NCBI GenBank assembly: GCA_037976565.1
Contig: CP137680.1
Coordinates: forward strand, 25,803,403 to 25,867,402
Direction: 5' to 3'
DNA: 64,000 nucleotides
DNA from: Mesocentrotus franciscanus
Taxonomy: Eukaryota; Echinodermata; Echinoidea; Camarodonta; Strongylocentrotidae
The notes below the pieces were generated by a model. The model did no database searches and had not been told where the DNA came from. It saw nothing but the letters and a program-made list of their open reading frames with translations. Shown here piece by piece: positions 46,750-58,240 of the stretch; the first letter of the stretch is position 1, and the number at the start of each line of letters is the position of its first letter. Position numbers and translations under genes: made by a program.

Positions 46750-47395
46750 CATGATAAATGTGCACGCAGATTAATGACTTGAGAGACACGTGCCTCTTTT
46801 GTATAAGAGCAGTCTGGAGTAATAACGTAAATGTGAAAGCAGATAAATGACTTGGGAAGCACGTGTTTCTGTTGTATAAGAGCAGAAGTATAAAATAATA
46901 TACTTATGAAAGCAGAGATTTAGATACACATTTTTGTCGCTAAAGAGCAGGAGTAAAAACATAAATGTGGACGTAAATTAATGACTTGGGCAACTCGTGA
47001 CTCTGTGGTTAAGAGCAGGAGTAAAAACAGACTCTAATAATAAAATTTTAAAATCCTTCGAATAAATGTTATATACTTGCCACGAGCAATACGAATGCTG
47101 ATAGGCCCGAACAGATCTAATGAACGCATTTTTATCTTAACCAGAGCTAACACAGCCTGTAAGATCACATTTTTTGCATATTTTATTACTTCGAAAATAT
47201 AAATACAAATTATGAGGAAAGTACAAACTGAAACTGTTGTTTCGGAAATATAATTAGGCAAATAAAGAGTCACAGAATATCTGTGATTGAGGGCAGGAGT
47301 AAAAAAAAAAGGTGAATATTAACGCAAATCAAAGACTAAGGAAAAGGGAGAGTAAAAGCATTAATATGAACGCATATTAATGACTTGGGGAGTAG
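46750..47395. repeat. ~70-bp minisatellite, diverged, interrupted
   Basis: Units share GCAGATTAATGACTTG, CACGTGYCTCT and GTATAAGAGCAGGAGTAA. Clear copies start near 46757, 46829, 46912 (weak), 46965, and again after 47280. The segment at about 47036-47268 does not match the unit and looks like an insertion; its ends are unresolved. Confidence 0.75.
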
Positions 47396-47999
47396 GAACA
47401 TCAGCGAGGTACTACACGACATGAGTGACATGTTGTTGAAAGATGATGGTGAATTGCCCATACCGTCCCAGCGGGAGATTAAAAAACACACGTGTAAGCG
47501 AGAAAAGAAGATGTGGGAGGGTTATTATGATTATTGGGAATGGATGATATGGAAGTGGAGATGAGTGGCTATGTGGAAGAGGAGGTATCAAGAGACAAAA
47601 TGAAAAGGTTCAGAGCTCTGAATACGCGGGGTTTTGCCAATACTCGGTTTTAATGGGTAACGATATCCAAGCAAACACACAACATTCAGAAGACGTTATC
47701 AAAATGTCATGAGGACATAAACAACCGTATATAGAACGTTTATTAACGTCCAAAGAACGTTTTGTGTTTCATTGGATGGTGAATAGGCCTATGGTTTTGT
47801 GTTGTGCTTACTTGCCCGATAAAGCAACATGAGCCGTATAGTCAACCCACCTCACCTCACGGGAATGGAGGATGCCAAACTATGTGAACAAATAAGTGGC
47901 CTTGTATGTTAAGGGTATATGCATATATAGGGCCTACTGCTGGGGAAGGCGAAATGAATGGTTGCAAATAAGAAATTAGAACAAAAAAGAGAGATTTTG
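47396..47999. other. Non-coding stretch
   Basis: No gene or repeat recognised. Confidence 0.5.
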
Positions 48000-48016
48000 A
48001 TATTGATCGAGAATCA

Positions 48017-48077
48017 AGAGAGAGGGGGTGAGAGACAGAGAGAGAGAGAGAGGAAGGAGAGAGGGAGAGAGAGAGAG
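48017..48077. repeat. (GA)n microsatellite
   Basis: GAGAGA with GAAGGA interruptions. A shorter GA run follows at 48296-48310 after AATAAACTTGAAACTTGAAC, which resembles a LINE or mRNA 3' terminus. Confidence 0.9.
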
Positions 48078-48759
48078 TTTTATTCAGGGGAACCTATAAT
48101 CTACAAGCTGAGCTTTTTAATAGGTTCCCCACATTTCACCTTGTATAACCTACTATTCAATACAATTAATTTCGACGTCTTTACAAAGATTTGGTTATAT
48201 AATGTGTTACTTCTAGTATACCTCATTATGTTCTAATCTTGTCAATTATGTAAACTCTTTTTTGTGAAATGTGAAATAAACTTGAAACTTGAACTTGAGA
48301 GAGAGAGAAAGATGGAAAGAGGGGGAGGGGGTGGGGTGGGTGGCTGGCGAGAGAGAGAGAGATACATATCTTATGTAGCCCCAGACCTTTTTGATATTAC
48401 AAATTATAGAATAGTTAAGACACATGCCGCAAATAAGTGACAATTAGCCTACTCCAAGCGGCGGTGGTATATTCGACTTGACGTTCTTTTATTCCGTTTG
48501 TTCGCCGTGTGTCACGGCATAATGCATAGCCGCAGTTATTGTAAAAAGTGATCCCTCCCGATGAAATGGAAAACGTTTAGTGATTGACACGGCTATAATT
48601 GTTGGAGCTTGGGGCCACTTTGTGACAACAACGGTATAGACGAGCGGATAAACAAACATCGTAGGAGAACAGAAGATCTGGAAAGGGTGAAATTGCTGGA
48701 TAAATAAAAAGAACAAAGGCTTGCCTAGTAACTCCTTGAAATAACTAAAAGGCAGTGCG

Positions 48760-49207
48760 AGAAAGAGGAGGTGAGCCAGTGAAAAATGAGAGTGTGAGAA
48801 AGAAAGAAGGTATATGAGAGAAAGAGATAGAGGGATTAGGAAGATAGAGAGTCCAAGAAAGAGTAGGTGAGAGAGAAAGGAAGAGAAAGATGGAGAGCAT
48901 GTTAGAGTGTGCGAGAGAGAAGGAAACGGGAAACAAAAATCGAGAAAAAGATGGGAGAGAGACAGAGAAAGAAAGAAGCGAGGAGTAATATGGAGACATA
49001 CAAATGTGTACGAAAGATACAATGAAAAAAAAAGATTAAAGAGGGAGAGAGAGGAAAAGAGCTTGAAAGTCTGGGGTCCTGGGGGAGAGAGAGAGAAAAA
49101 AAGGGAGACATACAATAATTGAAGAGAAAAGAAGAGCTGGTAATCCTGGGGAGAGAGAAGAAAAGGGAGACATAACATTGAAGAGAAAGGAAGAGGTGGA
49201 ATAGACA

Positions 49208-49243
<36 letters not shown>

Positions 49244-49250
49244 AAAAACA
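48760..49250. repeat. Purine-rich low-complexity tract with internal duplications
   Basis: GAGAGAAAG-type sequence of about 490 bp. Around 49090-49200, GGGAGACATA and GAAGAGAAARGAAGAG recur as a local tandem repeat. A 229-codon Phe/Ser/Leu minus-strand frame over it is spurious. Confidence 0.85.
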
Positions 49251-49903
49251 TTTAAGGAAAGAGTGGGAGAGAATAGAGGGGGTGGATTGCCTCAGATGAC
49301 AGACGGGGTCAAAGCCTTTTCACATTCCCCTGTCGCCATCTCCCATTGTGGAAAGTGATTGACGCCCCTGCATGCCTTTGGGTTTTCACCCTTTATGCAC
49401 TTGGGTTCATCCTTGTCATCCATTATAGGCTAGTAAAAAAGGAAGAAAAAAAAACAAAAAAACAAATAACCGAGGAATAATATGCCGCTATGTTTCAGAA
49501 AATTAAGTTGTCTTGCCACTTTTCAAATATCCCTTAAAAAGTACTACTTCTTTAGGAATATGATCTCCTTTTTTATATATTTTTTAAAAATAGAAAAACA
49601 CATGTTTTTTCGAAGATAGTAATTATATCCCACCAGGTACCTATACAAAACGCACTTCGATATCCTAGCATAAGATTCCCATTTTTGTTTCTCTTCAAAT
49701 CTGTAATTCTGAAAGCGCTATCACAGTAGCTTTCGTTTCTAGCGCCCTTACAATTCGATGTTATTATTATTCCTATCTAACCGAAAATGATAATTATAAG
49801 TACACTTTAATTGAAAGTACTACTTCTGATTCTTGTGGTATGATGAAATATTCAGCAAAAGTGTTTGGTTTATTTTATTAAAAAAAGGAGTGTTTAGGTG
49901 GTA
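49251..49903. other. Non-coding stretch
   Basis: A-rich run at 49438-49470; no gene recognised. Confidence 0.5.
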
Positions 49904-50170
49904 GTAGAGGGGTCGTTGTCGAGTGGATACGTCTCCGGACTGTGGATCACAAGGTCCGCGGTTCGAGTCCCGCCGCGGCACTAATGTCCTTTGGCAAAAC
50001 ATTGTTCTACATTTGCACACTCAACCCGGGTGATGTAAATGGGTACCTGGCAGGGATTGATTCCATGAAATGCTAGAGCGCCGAGCGCCAGGGTAATAAT
50101 CGGGAGCGCCAGGAGTATCAAGTCTGACATATATGAGCGCTACACAAGAACACAATAGCATTATTATTAG
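49904..50170 (+). mobile_element. tRNA-derived SINE, full-length
   Basis: The head has an A box (TTGTCGAGTGG, 49916-49926) and a perfect B box (GGTTCGAGTCC, 49960-49970), so an internal RNA polymerase III promoter is plausible. The body continues GGCACTAATGTCCTTTGGCA, GGTGATGTAAATGGGTACCT and GAAATGCTAGAGCGCC, ending with a short (ATT)n tail at about 50159-50169. The anticodon arm does not pair well, so it is not a tRNA gene. It is close to the minus-strand copy at 62596-62841. Confidence 0.92.
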
Positions 50171-50965
50171 TGTATTGAGCCTTGTTTCTCCTACAAAGAT
50201 ATATTTGTGGAACTTTGTGATTTTTTTCTTCAGGTGCCTATCACTGTGGAAAAAATGAAATACAAAAGAGTCCTTTTATCTTAACGCAGCTGATAGGTAA
50301 CTACTAGGACCAAACCCTTCCGATATGTTTCAAGATTTTTGTTGTAGAAAGATGCGAATGATTAAACCAATTTCATTTTGTACTGAAGAAGTGAAACATG
50401 AGGGTCTACCTTTCTAAAAATGAATCGAGTTCTGTTTGCTTAACAAATAAAGAGCCGCTTTGAAACGCCCCTTAAAAGACGTGATTCATCAAGAATTATC
50501 CTCCTTTAAAATTCTACAAAGAAAAGATGTTTTAAGATTCTCCCTTTACTCGTTTTCATTGTAAATAAACTGCTGACTCTAGCGTGTTTTTTTCTTGAAA
50601 GAGAATGCCCTTTATAAAGACAAAAAGCTAATGTGTTACACTTTTCGTAATATAGCGTGAACATCATGTTCCTGTAACATTGTTCGTCTTTGCTTTTGTC
50701 AGTTTCAAATGTCCCGGTGCAAACTTGAATTAAAATCGTCACATCTCTTTCTCGAAACTCTAGAACTTTTCAAGATGATGATCATCCCGGAGGTTGTGAA
50801 GGACCCAATCAGACCATTCAATCCTTGAACTTCTTCAACATTATATCCTAAGAGCTCTTGATCCAGGAATGATGTACTCGAGAAAATAGGATGGCGTCCC
50901 ACCCTATTAAAGTAACATGCATGTGTCCTGTCATATAGCTTTCTTTTAAGGAGACTCTATATATG
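50171..50965. other. Non-coding stretch
   Basis: No gene recognised; minus-strand frames of 65-78 codons lack domains. Confidence 0.5.
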
Positions 50966-51162
50966 AAAGAAGAACGATTGCTTAGCTTAAATCAAGGTTC
51001 CCGGCCCACTGCTGTCCTCCATTTTGAAATATTTCAAATATTAAAAAAAACATTTCCGCCAGGAGATTCTTTTTCACTCTTTACAAAAAGAAGAAACAAA
51101 TCAAAATGGAGGACAGCAATAGGGAACTTTGATTTAAGTTATGCAATCGTTATTTTTTCTTC
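50966..51162. mobile_element. 197-bp MITE with ~58-bp inverted arms
   Basis: The left arm contains ACGATTGCTTAGCTTAAATC and CTGTCCTCCATTTTG; the right arm contains CAAAATGGAGGACAGCA and GATTTAAGTTATGCAATCGT. The arms match with few changes. The 96-codon plus-strand frame across it is not protein-like. Confidence 0.8.
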
Positions 51163-51869
51163 TCTCCCGTACCTTTCGCTTTGTTTTTATTACATTGAGA
51201 GTTGCCAGAACTGCTGTGTAAACTTTATTTATTCACTTGATCTAATTATTTGATAATCTTCATTTTGAATTTTATAGTAATCATATATCAGATTCATATA
51301 GCACTAATGAGAACTACTTACGAGTATGATATTAGTACGTAGACCAGTAAACACTGTGAATGCCAATGTTCTGTTCTGTTTTATATATGTATATAAAGAT
51401 TATATTTATTACTGCCAATTGATGATTTACCATTATCATATTGTTATGGTCATTGTTTTTCACAAAAGGCCAGTTTTAAACTTGTTTAAGAGTAGATAAA
51501 GTAGCGGGAGATGATGATTAAAAAGGAAAAATTGAAATTATTTTTCGTAAACATTGAAGGTCAGTTACATCCAAACTAACTCACGCAGACGTCGTGCTAG
51601 ATTGAATCTAATCCTGAAAGCTAAGCTATCCAAAATTCTTTTATTGGTTCTCGGTTGATATTGACTGCGTCTCGCCTCAGATCACGTGACTTCTTATCTC
51701 GTTGACTGATGCTAGTGATTAGAGCGCGAAGTGAAATCGAAGAGGTAATATGATTATCGAATTTCGTGTCTTTTCCCGCCGAGTTTAAGGATGTCGTCTG
51801 CTGGTTTTTGAAGTATCCCTGCGGAGATTATTGCCTCGATTACCAGACTCCTTCGCGATGAGTGGGATA
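51163..51869. other. Non-coding stretch
   Basis: AT-rich; nothing recognised. Confidence 0.5.
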
Positions 51870-52082
51870 GAAGGTGAAAGAGAGAGGGAAGAGGAGGGAG
51901 GGGTGTGGATAGAGAGAATATGGGAGAACGGAGAAAGAGGAAAACAAGAAAAAAAGAAATAAAGGAGAAAAGTGAGAGAATGGGAGAGAGAGAGAGAGAG
52001 AGGAGAGGGGTAGGAAAGGAAGTCAGAGAGAAGGAGAAGAAGAGGGGAAATGTGGGGAGGGAGAGAGAGAGAGAGAGAGATG
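51870..52082. repeat. GA-rich low-complexity tract
   Basis: Purine-rich with several perfect GAGAGA runs (51985-52000, 52061-52081). Minus-strand Ser/Leu/Pro frames are spurious. Confidence 0.9.
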
Positions 52083-52109
52083 ACATTTGATGTGCATTTT
52101 ATCACTAAT

Positions 52110-53071
52110 ATAGGTTTCCCGCCCAATTTCGTCAACGTTGCATCCGATTTAACGATGCGATCATTCAATTTCGAGCGAATTTGAATGATCACCGAGATCA
52201 ACATTCAAAAAGCTAACTAGTTCATCCAATGTAATTGTATTAGCATGCGATTTCATGATATTTTCTCACATAAACGTGCATGTAAATAGCGCGTTCAAAT
52301 TAAAAATGCACGTAAATGCATTCAAATTCGCACCTGCACCGCCCTGAATAGGCAAGCATTTATAGCATTTGGGCATTTATTTTAAAAACTGTTTATGTTC
52401 TTTGCAAACTGCATCTGTTTGAGTAAATTATGCAAACTTTATGTACCTTGAAATGAGACCTTTGCCTTATATTGGAATATCTCAATTTTCTGACAAACCG
52501 TCATCGAAGCAAAAGCAAAAAAAATATGAGTTATAACCATTCTGTAAGAGTTATATCCATACTGCTATAAGGGAATAAAGTGAAACTGGAAGAGAAGGTT
52601 AGAAAGAAAGGAAATATATAATATGATTAAAATAAACATTATAAAACTTAAAAAATGAAAATGAAATTATGTAATCAAAAACAGTAAAAAAAAGTAAATA
52701 TATGACGTGAAAAAATTGCGGTAAGAATCACATAGAACTACAGAACTTGTTTATGTTAATTTAATTCGAACGTTCAAAGTGCGAAGGTGTGCCCCTATAA
52801 ATGAAATTGAAATTGGTATTAAGGACGAAATTGAACGTCTATCCAGCTGGTGCGAAATTGAATGACAACTTCGCGTCAATAAATTGAATGGATTTCTCTC
52901 TAAATTGAATTAAATAAAATTTATAAGGAATAATATAAAACTAAATTGAATGCTCAAAGAATGAAAATGAACCATGAGAGCAGAGAGTTGACGAAAATCG
53001 TTCGAACTTGAACGCTTATTCATAAATTCGAATGCAACTCTGATGAAATTGTGCGGGAAACGAAAACCTAT
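52110..53071. mobile_element. ~960-bp TIR element
   Basis: ATAGGTTTCCCGCCCAATTT then CGTCAACGTTGCATCCGA on the left corresponds to inverted TCGAATGCAACTCTGATGAA then ATTGTGCGGGAAACGAAAAC and CTAT on the right: terminal inverted repeats of about 45 bp with small indels. The interior repeatedly contains ATTGAATG/CATTCAAT words, including a stem near 52163-52190. TA at each edge may be the target. No transposase. Confidence 0.7.
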
Positions 53072-53297
53072 AAATAATAAAGGTATATGTATTTTATTCA
53101 AACTGCACAAAGAAGTTTTAGAACTTAGCTAATGTGTGTTTTTCTAGTTAATCCGAAAATAACGGCTAAAATGTAGCAGGCACGAGTTAAAAGCCAAATG
53201 CGAACACGTGGATATCATGCTGATGCCTTTTGCCCAATATATCAACCTGCCGGCTTCTAGATTTTGACACTTTTTAAAACTGAAAATACACATTCCG

Positions 53298-53652
53298 GCA
53301 CCTAGCTGACCGATATCAGACTATTCGGCCATTTCGCTGACCGATATCAGACTATTCGGGCACCTCACTGACCAATATCAGACTATTCGGCCATCTCGCT
53401 GACCGATATCAGACTATTCGGGCACCTCACTGACCAATATTAGACTATTCGGCCATCTCGCTGACCGATATCAGACTATTCGGCCATCTCGCTGACCGAT
53501 ATCAGACTATTCGGGCACCTCACTGACCAATATCAGACTATTCGGCCATCTCGCTGACCGATATCAGACTATTCGGCCACCTCGCTGACCGATATCAGAC
53601 TATTCGGCCATCTCGTTGACCGATATCAGACTATTCGACCATCTCGCTGCCT
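53298..53652. repeat. 31-bp tandem repeat, ~11 copies, two unit types
   Basis: Type A contains CTCGCTGACCGATATCAGAC and type B CTCACTGACCAATATCAGAC; both continue CTATTCGG. The order is about A-A-B-A-B-A-A-B-A-A-A. The array is flanked by CCGGCTTCTAGA on the left and CCGGCGCCTAGA on the right. Confidence 0.92.
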
Positions 53653-53744
53653 GACGGTGGATGTCGGGAATCCGGCGCCTAGAATATGAGGTGATGGAAT
53701 AACAGTTTACCGCCGAATCAGAAGCTCGCCCTTGTTTTCTTCAT

Positions 53745-53749
<5 letters not shown>

Positions 53750-53782
<33 letters not shown>
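53750..53782. repeat. (CT)n microsatellite
   Basis: Perfect CT run of about 16 units. Confidence 0.95.
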
Positions 53783-53784
<2 letters not shown>

Positions 53785-54560
53785 GAATGCGCCTTTTGCA
53801 CTTCTTTAATCAAATCGATCGGAAGAGATCGATATGTGACATTCACGAAAGAAGTGCTCCGCCAATTTCAAGTCGAAATTTAGTCTTGTATTCCAAAGAC
53901 TGACGTAAATTTGCTCGTTTCATTTATCATCTATCGCTGTAATTTAATAGATGTAGGGTGTTCATTGGAAATGAATTGAAGTTATGTCATGGCTTGGACT
54001 TTAAAAAGATGTTGCGGTTTTTGTTAGGAGGGGAGGAGAAGAGGAGGTTATGGAAATGTTTGATGAAGATTGAAACTTAACAAGATTGTCACTTCATGCA
54101 TGTGTTGTGTGTGTGTGTGTGTGTGTGATTTTTATTTTTTATTTATTATTATATATTTTTTAATTTCATGTTGTCAACTCACCCATACTGGATCTCTTTG
54201 CAGCATGAAATATTCCAGGTCTAGAAGTAGATATGCACTGGAATGCATATTGGTAGCCTCAAATCTGTCGAGATTTATAGAACAAAAAACTTTATATAAA
54301 AGTTTTAAGTAAACTAATTAACTGAACATTAATTCAATCAAAATGGGCATGCTTTTAGAAATAATCATAAAATTTAAAACAAAATGAAAGTGGATCAAAA
54401 TAAAAACTCGCTTGTATTAAATATCAATCATATAGATTCAAGTCTGTTTCGAACAACTCATTCATTTGTCGAGAACTAGCACTACTATCACAGTCGAGAC
54501 ACCCTGGTCGTGATTGCAAAAAAGGGCACATTTATGTTCCACTCCGAGCTGCATAAGAGA

Positions 54561-54594
<34 letters not shown>

Positions 54595-54730
54595 TTTGTA
54601 ACAAGTGGGACTGAAGAGAAAATGCAGTCTAGCATGTAACCTTACCGAACACAATTTGTTTAGAGGTATGCGTTCAACATGAGAGAGATAGAAGATGATG
54701 CTGATGATGATCCACAGCACTTGTATGGCG
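53783..54730. other. Non-coding stretch with GT and CA microsatellites
   Basis: (GT)n at 54104-54127 and (CA)n at 54563-54592. No gene recognised. Confidence 0.6.
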
Positions 54731-56046
54731 CCATTGATGGTGTTCGTATATCAGATCCACCTATCATAGCTAATGCATTCATTCACTTTTTACTACCTGT
54801 GCTTCCATTATAACAAAAGGCCCGAAAAGTACTAGAACTGCATCTCCGATTGGTAATGATATTCCGGTTAATCCAATCACAAAATTTGATTTGGACGATG
54901 TGTCTGAGGACTTTGTCGTTAAGGAAATTGATCGCATGTGCAAAGATAAAGCCACTGGCGATGACCAAATTTCTTGTCGTCTTCTAAAAATGACGAAATA
55001 TGTGATAGCAGAATTGTTAACCGATATCATAAACAAATCTTTGACCACGGGATGTGTACCCAATGGCTGGAAAGCAGCTCGAGTAATTCCAATTTTTAAA
55101 GCTGGTGATAATTATGTCTGCATGATCTAGGCAATTACCGCCCAATTTCGATTTTGTCTGTTGTTAGCAAAATCATAGAGAGGGCTGTACATCACCAACT
55201 TTCTGAGTTCATTGATGATAATAATATCTTGAACTCTAATCAGTCTGGGTGTCGAGCAAAGCATTCTACAACTACAGCACTCATGAAATTTGTTAATAAT
55301 TTATCATGGAACATTGAAAACAGAAAGATCTCTGGTGTCGCTTTTATCGACCTTCGTAAGGCATTTGACACCTTTGATCACAATCTTTTTAAAACAAATT
55401 AACTGCTATTGGATGTTCTCATGAATGTGTAAAGTGGTTTAGATCTATTTAACAGGTCGTAAATAGACTGTTCACTTTAAAAGTGCTAAATCTAATCCAT
55501 TAACAGTATTGGTGGGTGTACCGCAGGGATCTATATTGAGTCCTTTATTATTTTCCATCTATGTGAATACTTTACCAAATTGTATATTTGGTGGTAATGT
55601 GGATATGTATGCAGACGATACCACTTTAACCGTAAGTAGAAGTAGCGTAGCTGAAGTTGAACTAAAACTTTCTTTCGCATTGCAAACATTAATGGTATGG
55701 GTTAATTAAAACCGCCTTGTACGAAAGTTTAAGTTTAAGTTTAAATACATGTTCAAACAATCTTGCAATATCGATTCCCAATAAGATAAAATGACGAGAA
55801 GAGTTTTGTTAAGTGTCTGACTTTAATTCCTTTAAGCTTTCCAGCACATTTCTCTTGTAAAAATCAAACGATTGGTTCATGATGCGCTTGCAGACCAACA
55901 TGATAAAATGTGGTATTCATATACATCCTCATTGCTAGGAAAATTTCAGTTGATGCTTTTTATTTTTTGACTTTGTCAAGAAAATGACATTTGTAATTGT
56001 CCTGCTTGCACAAAATGTTTGATTGTCTGTTTCTTAGCCCTGAATG
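54731..56046 (+). mobile_element. Second, deleted copy of the 38-40 kb LINE
   Basis: From ATTGATGGTGTTCGTATATC at about 54735 it is very similar to 38874-39853. At about 55733 it skips the equivalent of 39855-40533, with a short TTTAAGTTTAAG filler, then resumes in the 3' region and ends with CTTAGCCCTGAATG as in the first copy. It is 5'-truncated, lacking the endonuclease. Confidence 0.9.
54735..55709 (+). pseudogene. LINE reverse transcriptase remnant
   Basis: Frames show MDDVSEDFVVKEIDRM, SVVSKIIERAVHHQ, motif A FIDLRKAFDTFDH, GVPQGSILSPLLF and YADD (55608-55619). It shares with the 39-kb copy a TAG stop (55464-55466) and the lesion after HNLF near 55390, and adds private breaks near 54790, 55110 and 55450. 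Inactive. Confidence 0.9.
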
Positions 56047-56245
56047 ACAAAATATACAAACAAAATCGTAAGATCTTCTTACGAATGACTTGAGAATGCC
56101 GTCAGTTAAATGTACGACCATCTTGCGAGAACAAAACTCGTAAGATAGCCACAAGTCTGACGTAAGAAGAACTCAAGGCATTCTTACAAAAAAAAAGAAA
56201 AATTAAACGGCGTTCGTACGAGCTCCGTAAGAAGGACGTAAGAAA
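56047..56245. repeat. GTAAGA-rich palindromic segment flanking the array element
   Basis: CGTAAGATCTTCTTACG near 56065 and CTTGCGAGAACAAAACTCG near 56122 are short inverted repeats; similar TACGAA words resume at 57410-57455 on the other side. The array element at 56246-57395 therefore probably sits inside an older repeat. Confidence 0.5.
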
Positions 56246-57395
56246 GTTAGGTGCGTAGCCAGGGGGGGACGGTGGGGGCGGTCGCCCCCCCCCAAAACGC
56301 CGGCCAAAAAAAAAAAAGAAGAAAGAGAAGAGAAAAAAGGAAGAGGACGTAGGAAGAAAAAGGAGCACGGTACAACGAATCGTCATCTTTTCTAATAATT
56401 TAATGTAACGTAAAAGCTTCCGCACTTCGCGCGGGAGAAGGATTAAGAGTCGAGAACGATATACAACGTAATCGTTTTCTTTCTCTAATAATTTAATGAA
56501 ACGTCAAACTTCTACCGCGCTTCACGCGGGAGGGGGGACCTGAATTCAGATAAGGATTAAGAGTCGAGAACGGTACAACGAATCGTCTTCTTTCTCTAAT
56601 AATTGTATGAAACGTCAAAGCTTCCGCGCGAAGCGCGGAAGGGGGAAACTGAATTCAGACAAGGATTAAGAGCTGAGAACGGTACAACGAATCGGCTTCT
56701 TTCTCTAATGATTTAATGAAACGTCAAAGCTTCCGCGCTTCGCGTGGGAGGGGGGGAAACTGAATTCAGACAAGGATTAAGAGCCGAGACGGGTACAACG
56801 AATCGGCTTCTTTCTCTAATGATTTAATGAAACGTCAAAGCTTCCACGCTTCGCGTGGGAGGGGGGAAACTGAATTCAGACAAGGATTAAGGGTCGAGAA
56901 AGGTGCAACGAATCGTCTTCTTTCTCTAATAATTGTATGAAACGTCAAAGCTTCCGCGCTTCGCGCGGGAGGGGGAAACTGAATTCAGACAAGGATTAAG
57001 AGCTGAGAACGGTACAACGAATCGTCTTCTTTCTCTAACAATTTAATGAAACGTCAAAGCTCCCGCGCTTCGCGGAGGGGTGGGGGCTGAAATTAGACAA
57101 GGATTAAGGTTCGAGAACGGTACAACGAATCGTCTTCTTCCTCTAATAATTTAATGAAACGTCAAAGCTTCCGCGCTTCGCGCGGGAGGGCGGAAACTTA
57201 ATTCAGACAAGGATTAAGAGCCGAGAAGGGTACAAAGAATCGGCTTCTTTCTCTAATAATTTAATGAAACGTCAAAGCTTCCGCGCCTCCCTGCACCCAC
57301 CCCCTAGGGAGCGCGTTTCGCGCGCTCTGTAAATGATTCGCAAGCTTCGCGTGCTCACTACCGCCCCCCTAAAATAAAATCCTGGCTACGCGCTT
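56246..57395. mobile_element. TIR element with internal hairpin-bearing tandem array
   Basis: GCGTAGCCAGG near the left end and CCTGGCTACGC near the right end are inverted. GTAAGAAA occurs exactly outside both (56238-56245, 57396-57403), a candidate 8-bp duplication consistent with a hAT-like element, although GTAAGA words are common in this flank. Inside the left end is a G/C-run segment, and the array occupies about 56400-57290. No transposase is encoded. Confidence 0.75.
56400..57290. repeat. Eight-unit ~112-bp tandem array with GC hairpins
   Basis: Units contain AAGGATTAAGAGTCGAGAAC, GGTACAACGAATCGTCTTCT, TTCTCTAATAATTTAATGAA and ACGTCAAAGCTTCCGCGC, followed by TTCGCGCGGGAGG. The AAGGATTAAG word recurs near 56439, 56552, 56662, 56777, 56882, 56994, 57101 and 57211. 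The hairpin CCGCGC-TTC-GCGCGG varies between units. Confidence 0.9.
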
Positions 57396-57403
57396 GTAAG
57401 AAA

Positions 57404-58240
57404 CTATGCCTCATCTACGAATTTCTACGAACTCTGGAATTTGTACGAACAGGGAGATTCGTAGGAACCTTTGTGGGCGTAGCTTTATATCGACTGCTAC
57501 AAGCAAACATTGTGAAAAGAAATAACAAAGATTTGCACCGTTAAAGCGGATTTGCATAATAATCGTTTCAGAATGTTTTTCTTTTCATTTCGATTTTTGG
57601 GGTACTGCTTCGGTATTTGCCAGGCTCGGTGTTCAGTCAATCAATAGGGATGGGAAAGGATACGACAATGACAGAGCTGACGGTGACAATACTTCGTCCA
57701 ACATGAACAAGCCGTCTTTCAGAGATGGACAAGCATGATCAGAATAGACTATAAGCTACTGGTTAAGATGACAGTTTTATCAGTTTAATTCTTATCTACT
57801 CCTGACCAGTGGTCATGTTCAATAGGAGCGTCTCTCATCATAATCTGGTATTGAGCCAACAATCTTCACTGATCTTCCACTTCGGAATGTGATATCATTT
57901 TTGAAAAATCCTGGTTATTAGGAGAATTTTCATGTTTAATATCGTTGTGATTTCCTTGGCTCTTCAACAATGTTGGCGCCAAAAAGTTGGCGCCATTTTA
58001 ATCATAATATCACATACAGATAGCGCTTGTTGAAGTCTATCATAATTATACAGCACAAAATTCCTAATCACATTTATAAACAATTGCAATTTTGGAGGGT
58101 TAATTGAGTCCTTTTACACTTGCAGTTTTAGAAACAAGTGATTTTGGCATTTACATTTCCTTTTTCTTCACTGAGAGTAAACAATGTAACTGACTTCAAA
58201 ACGTGCTTAGTAGATTTAGTGTACGTAATTCCTAGTTGGA
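57404..58240. other. Non-coding stretch
   Basis: Contains a perfect hairpin TTGGCGCCAAAAAGTTGGCG then CCA at about 57972-57995. No gene recognised. Confidence 0.5.

Noticed and set aside
48489..49178. 229-codon minus-strand frame, apparently membrane-like
   Set aside because: Its Phe/Leu/Ser composition comes from purine-rich DNA; no conserved motif and several overlapping offset frames.
49904..49975. Possible tRNA gene with perfect B box
   Set aside because: The anticodon arm does not pair and the sequence continues into a SINE body with an ATT tail; the same head recurs in three other copies.
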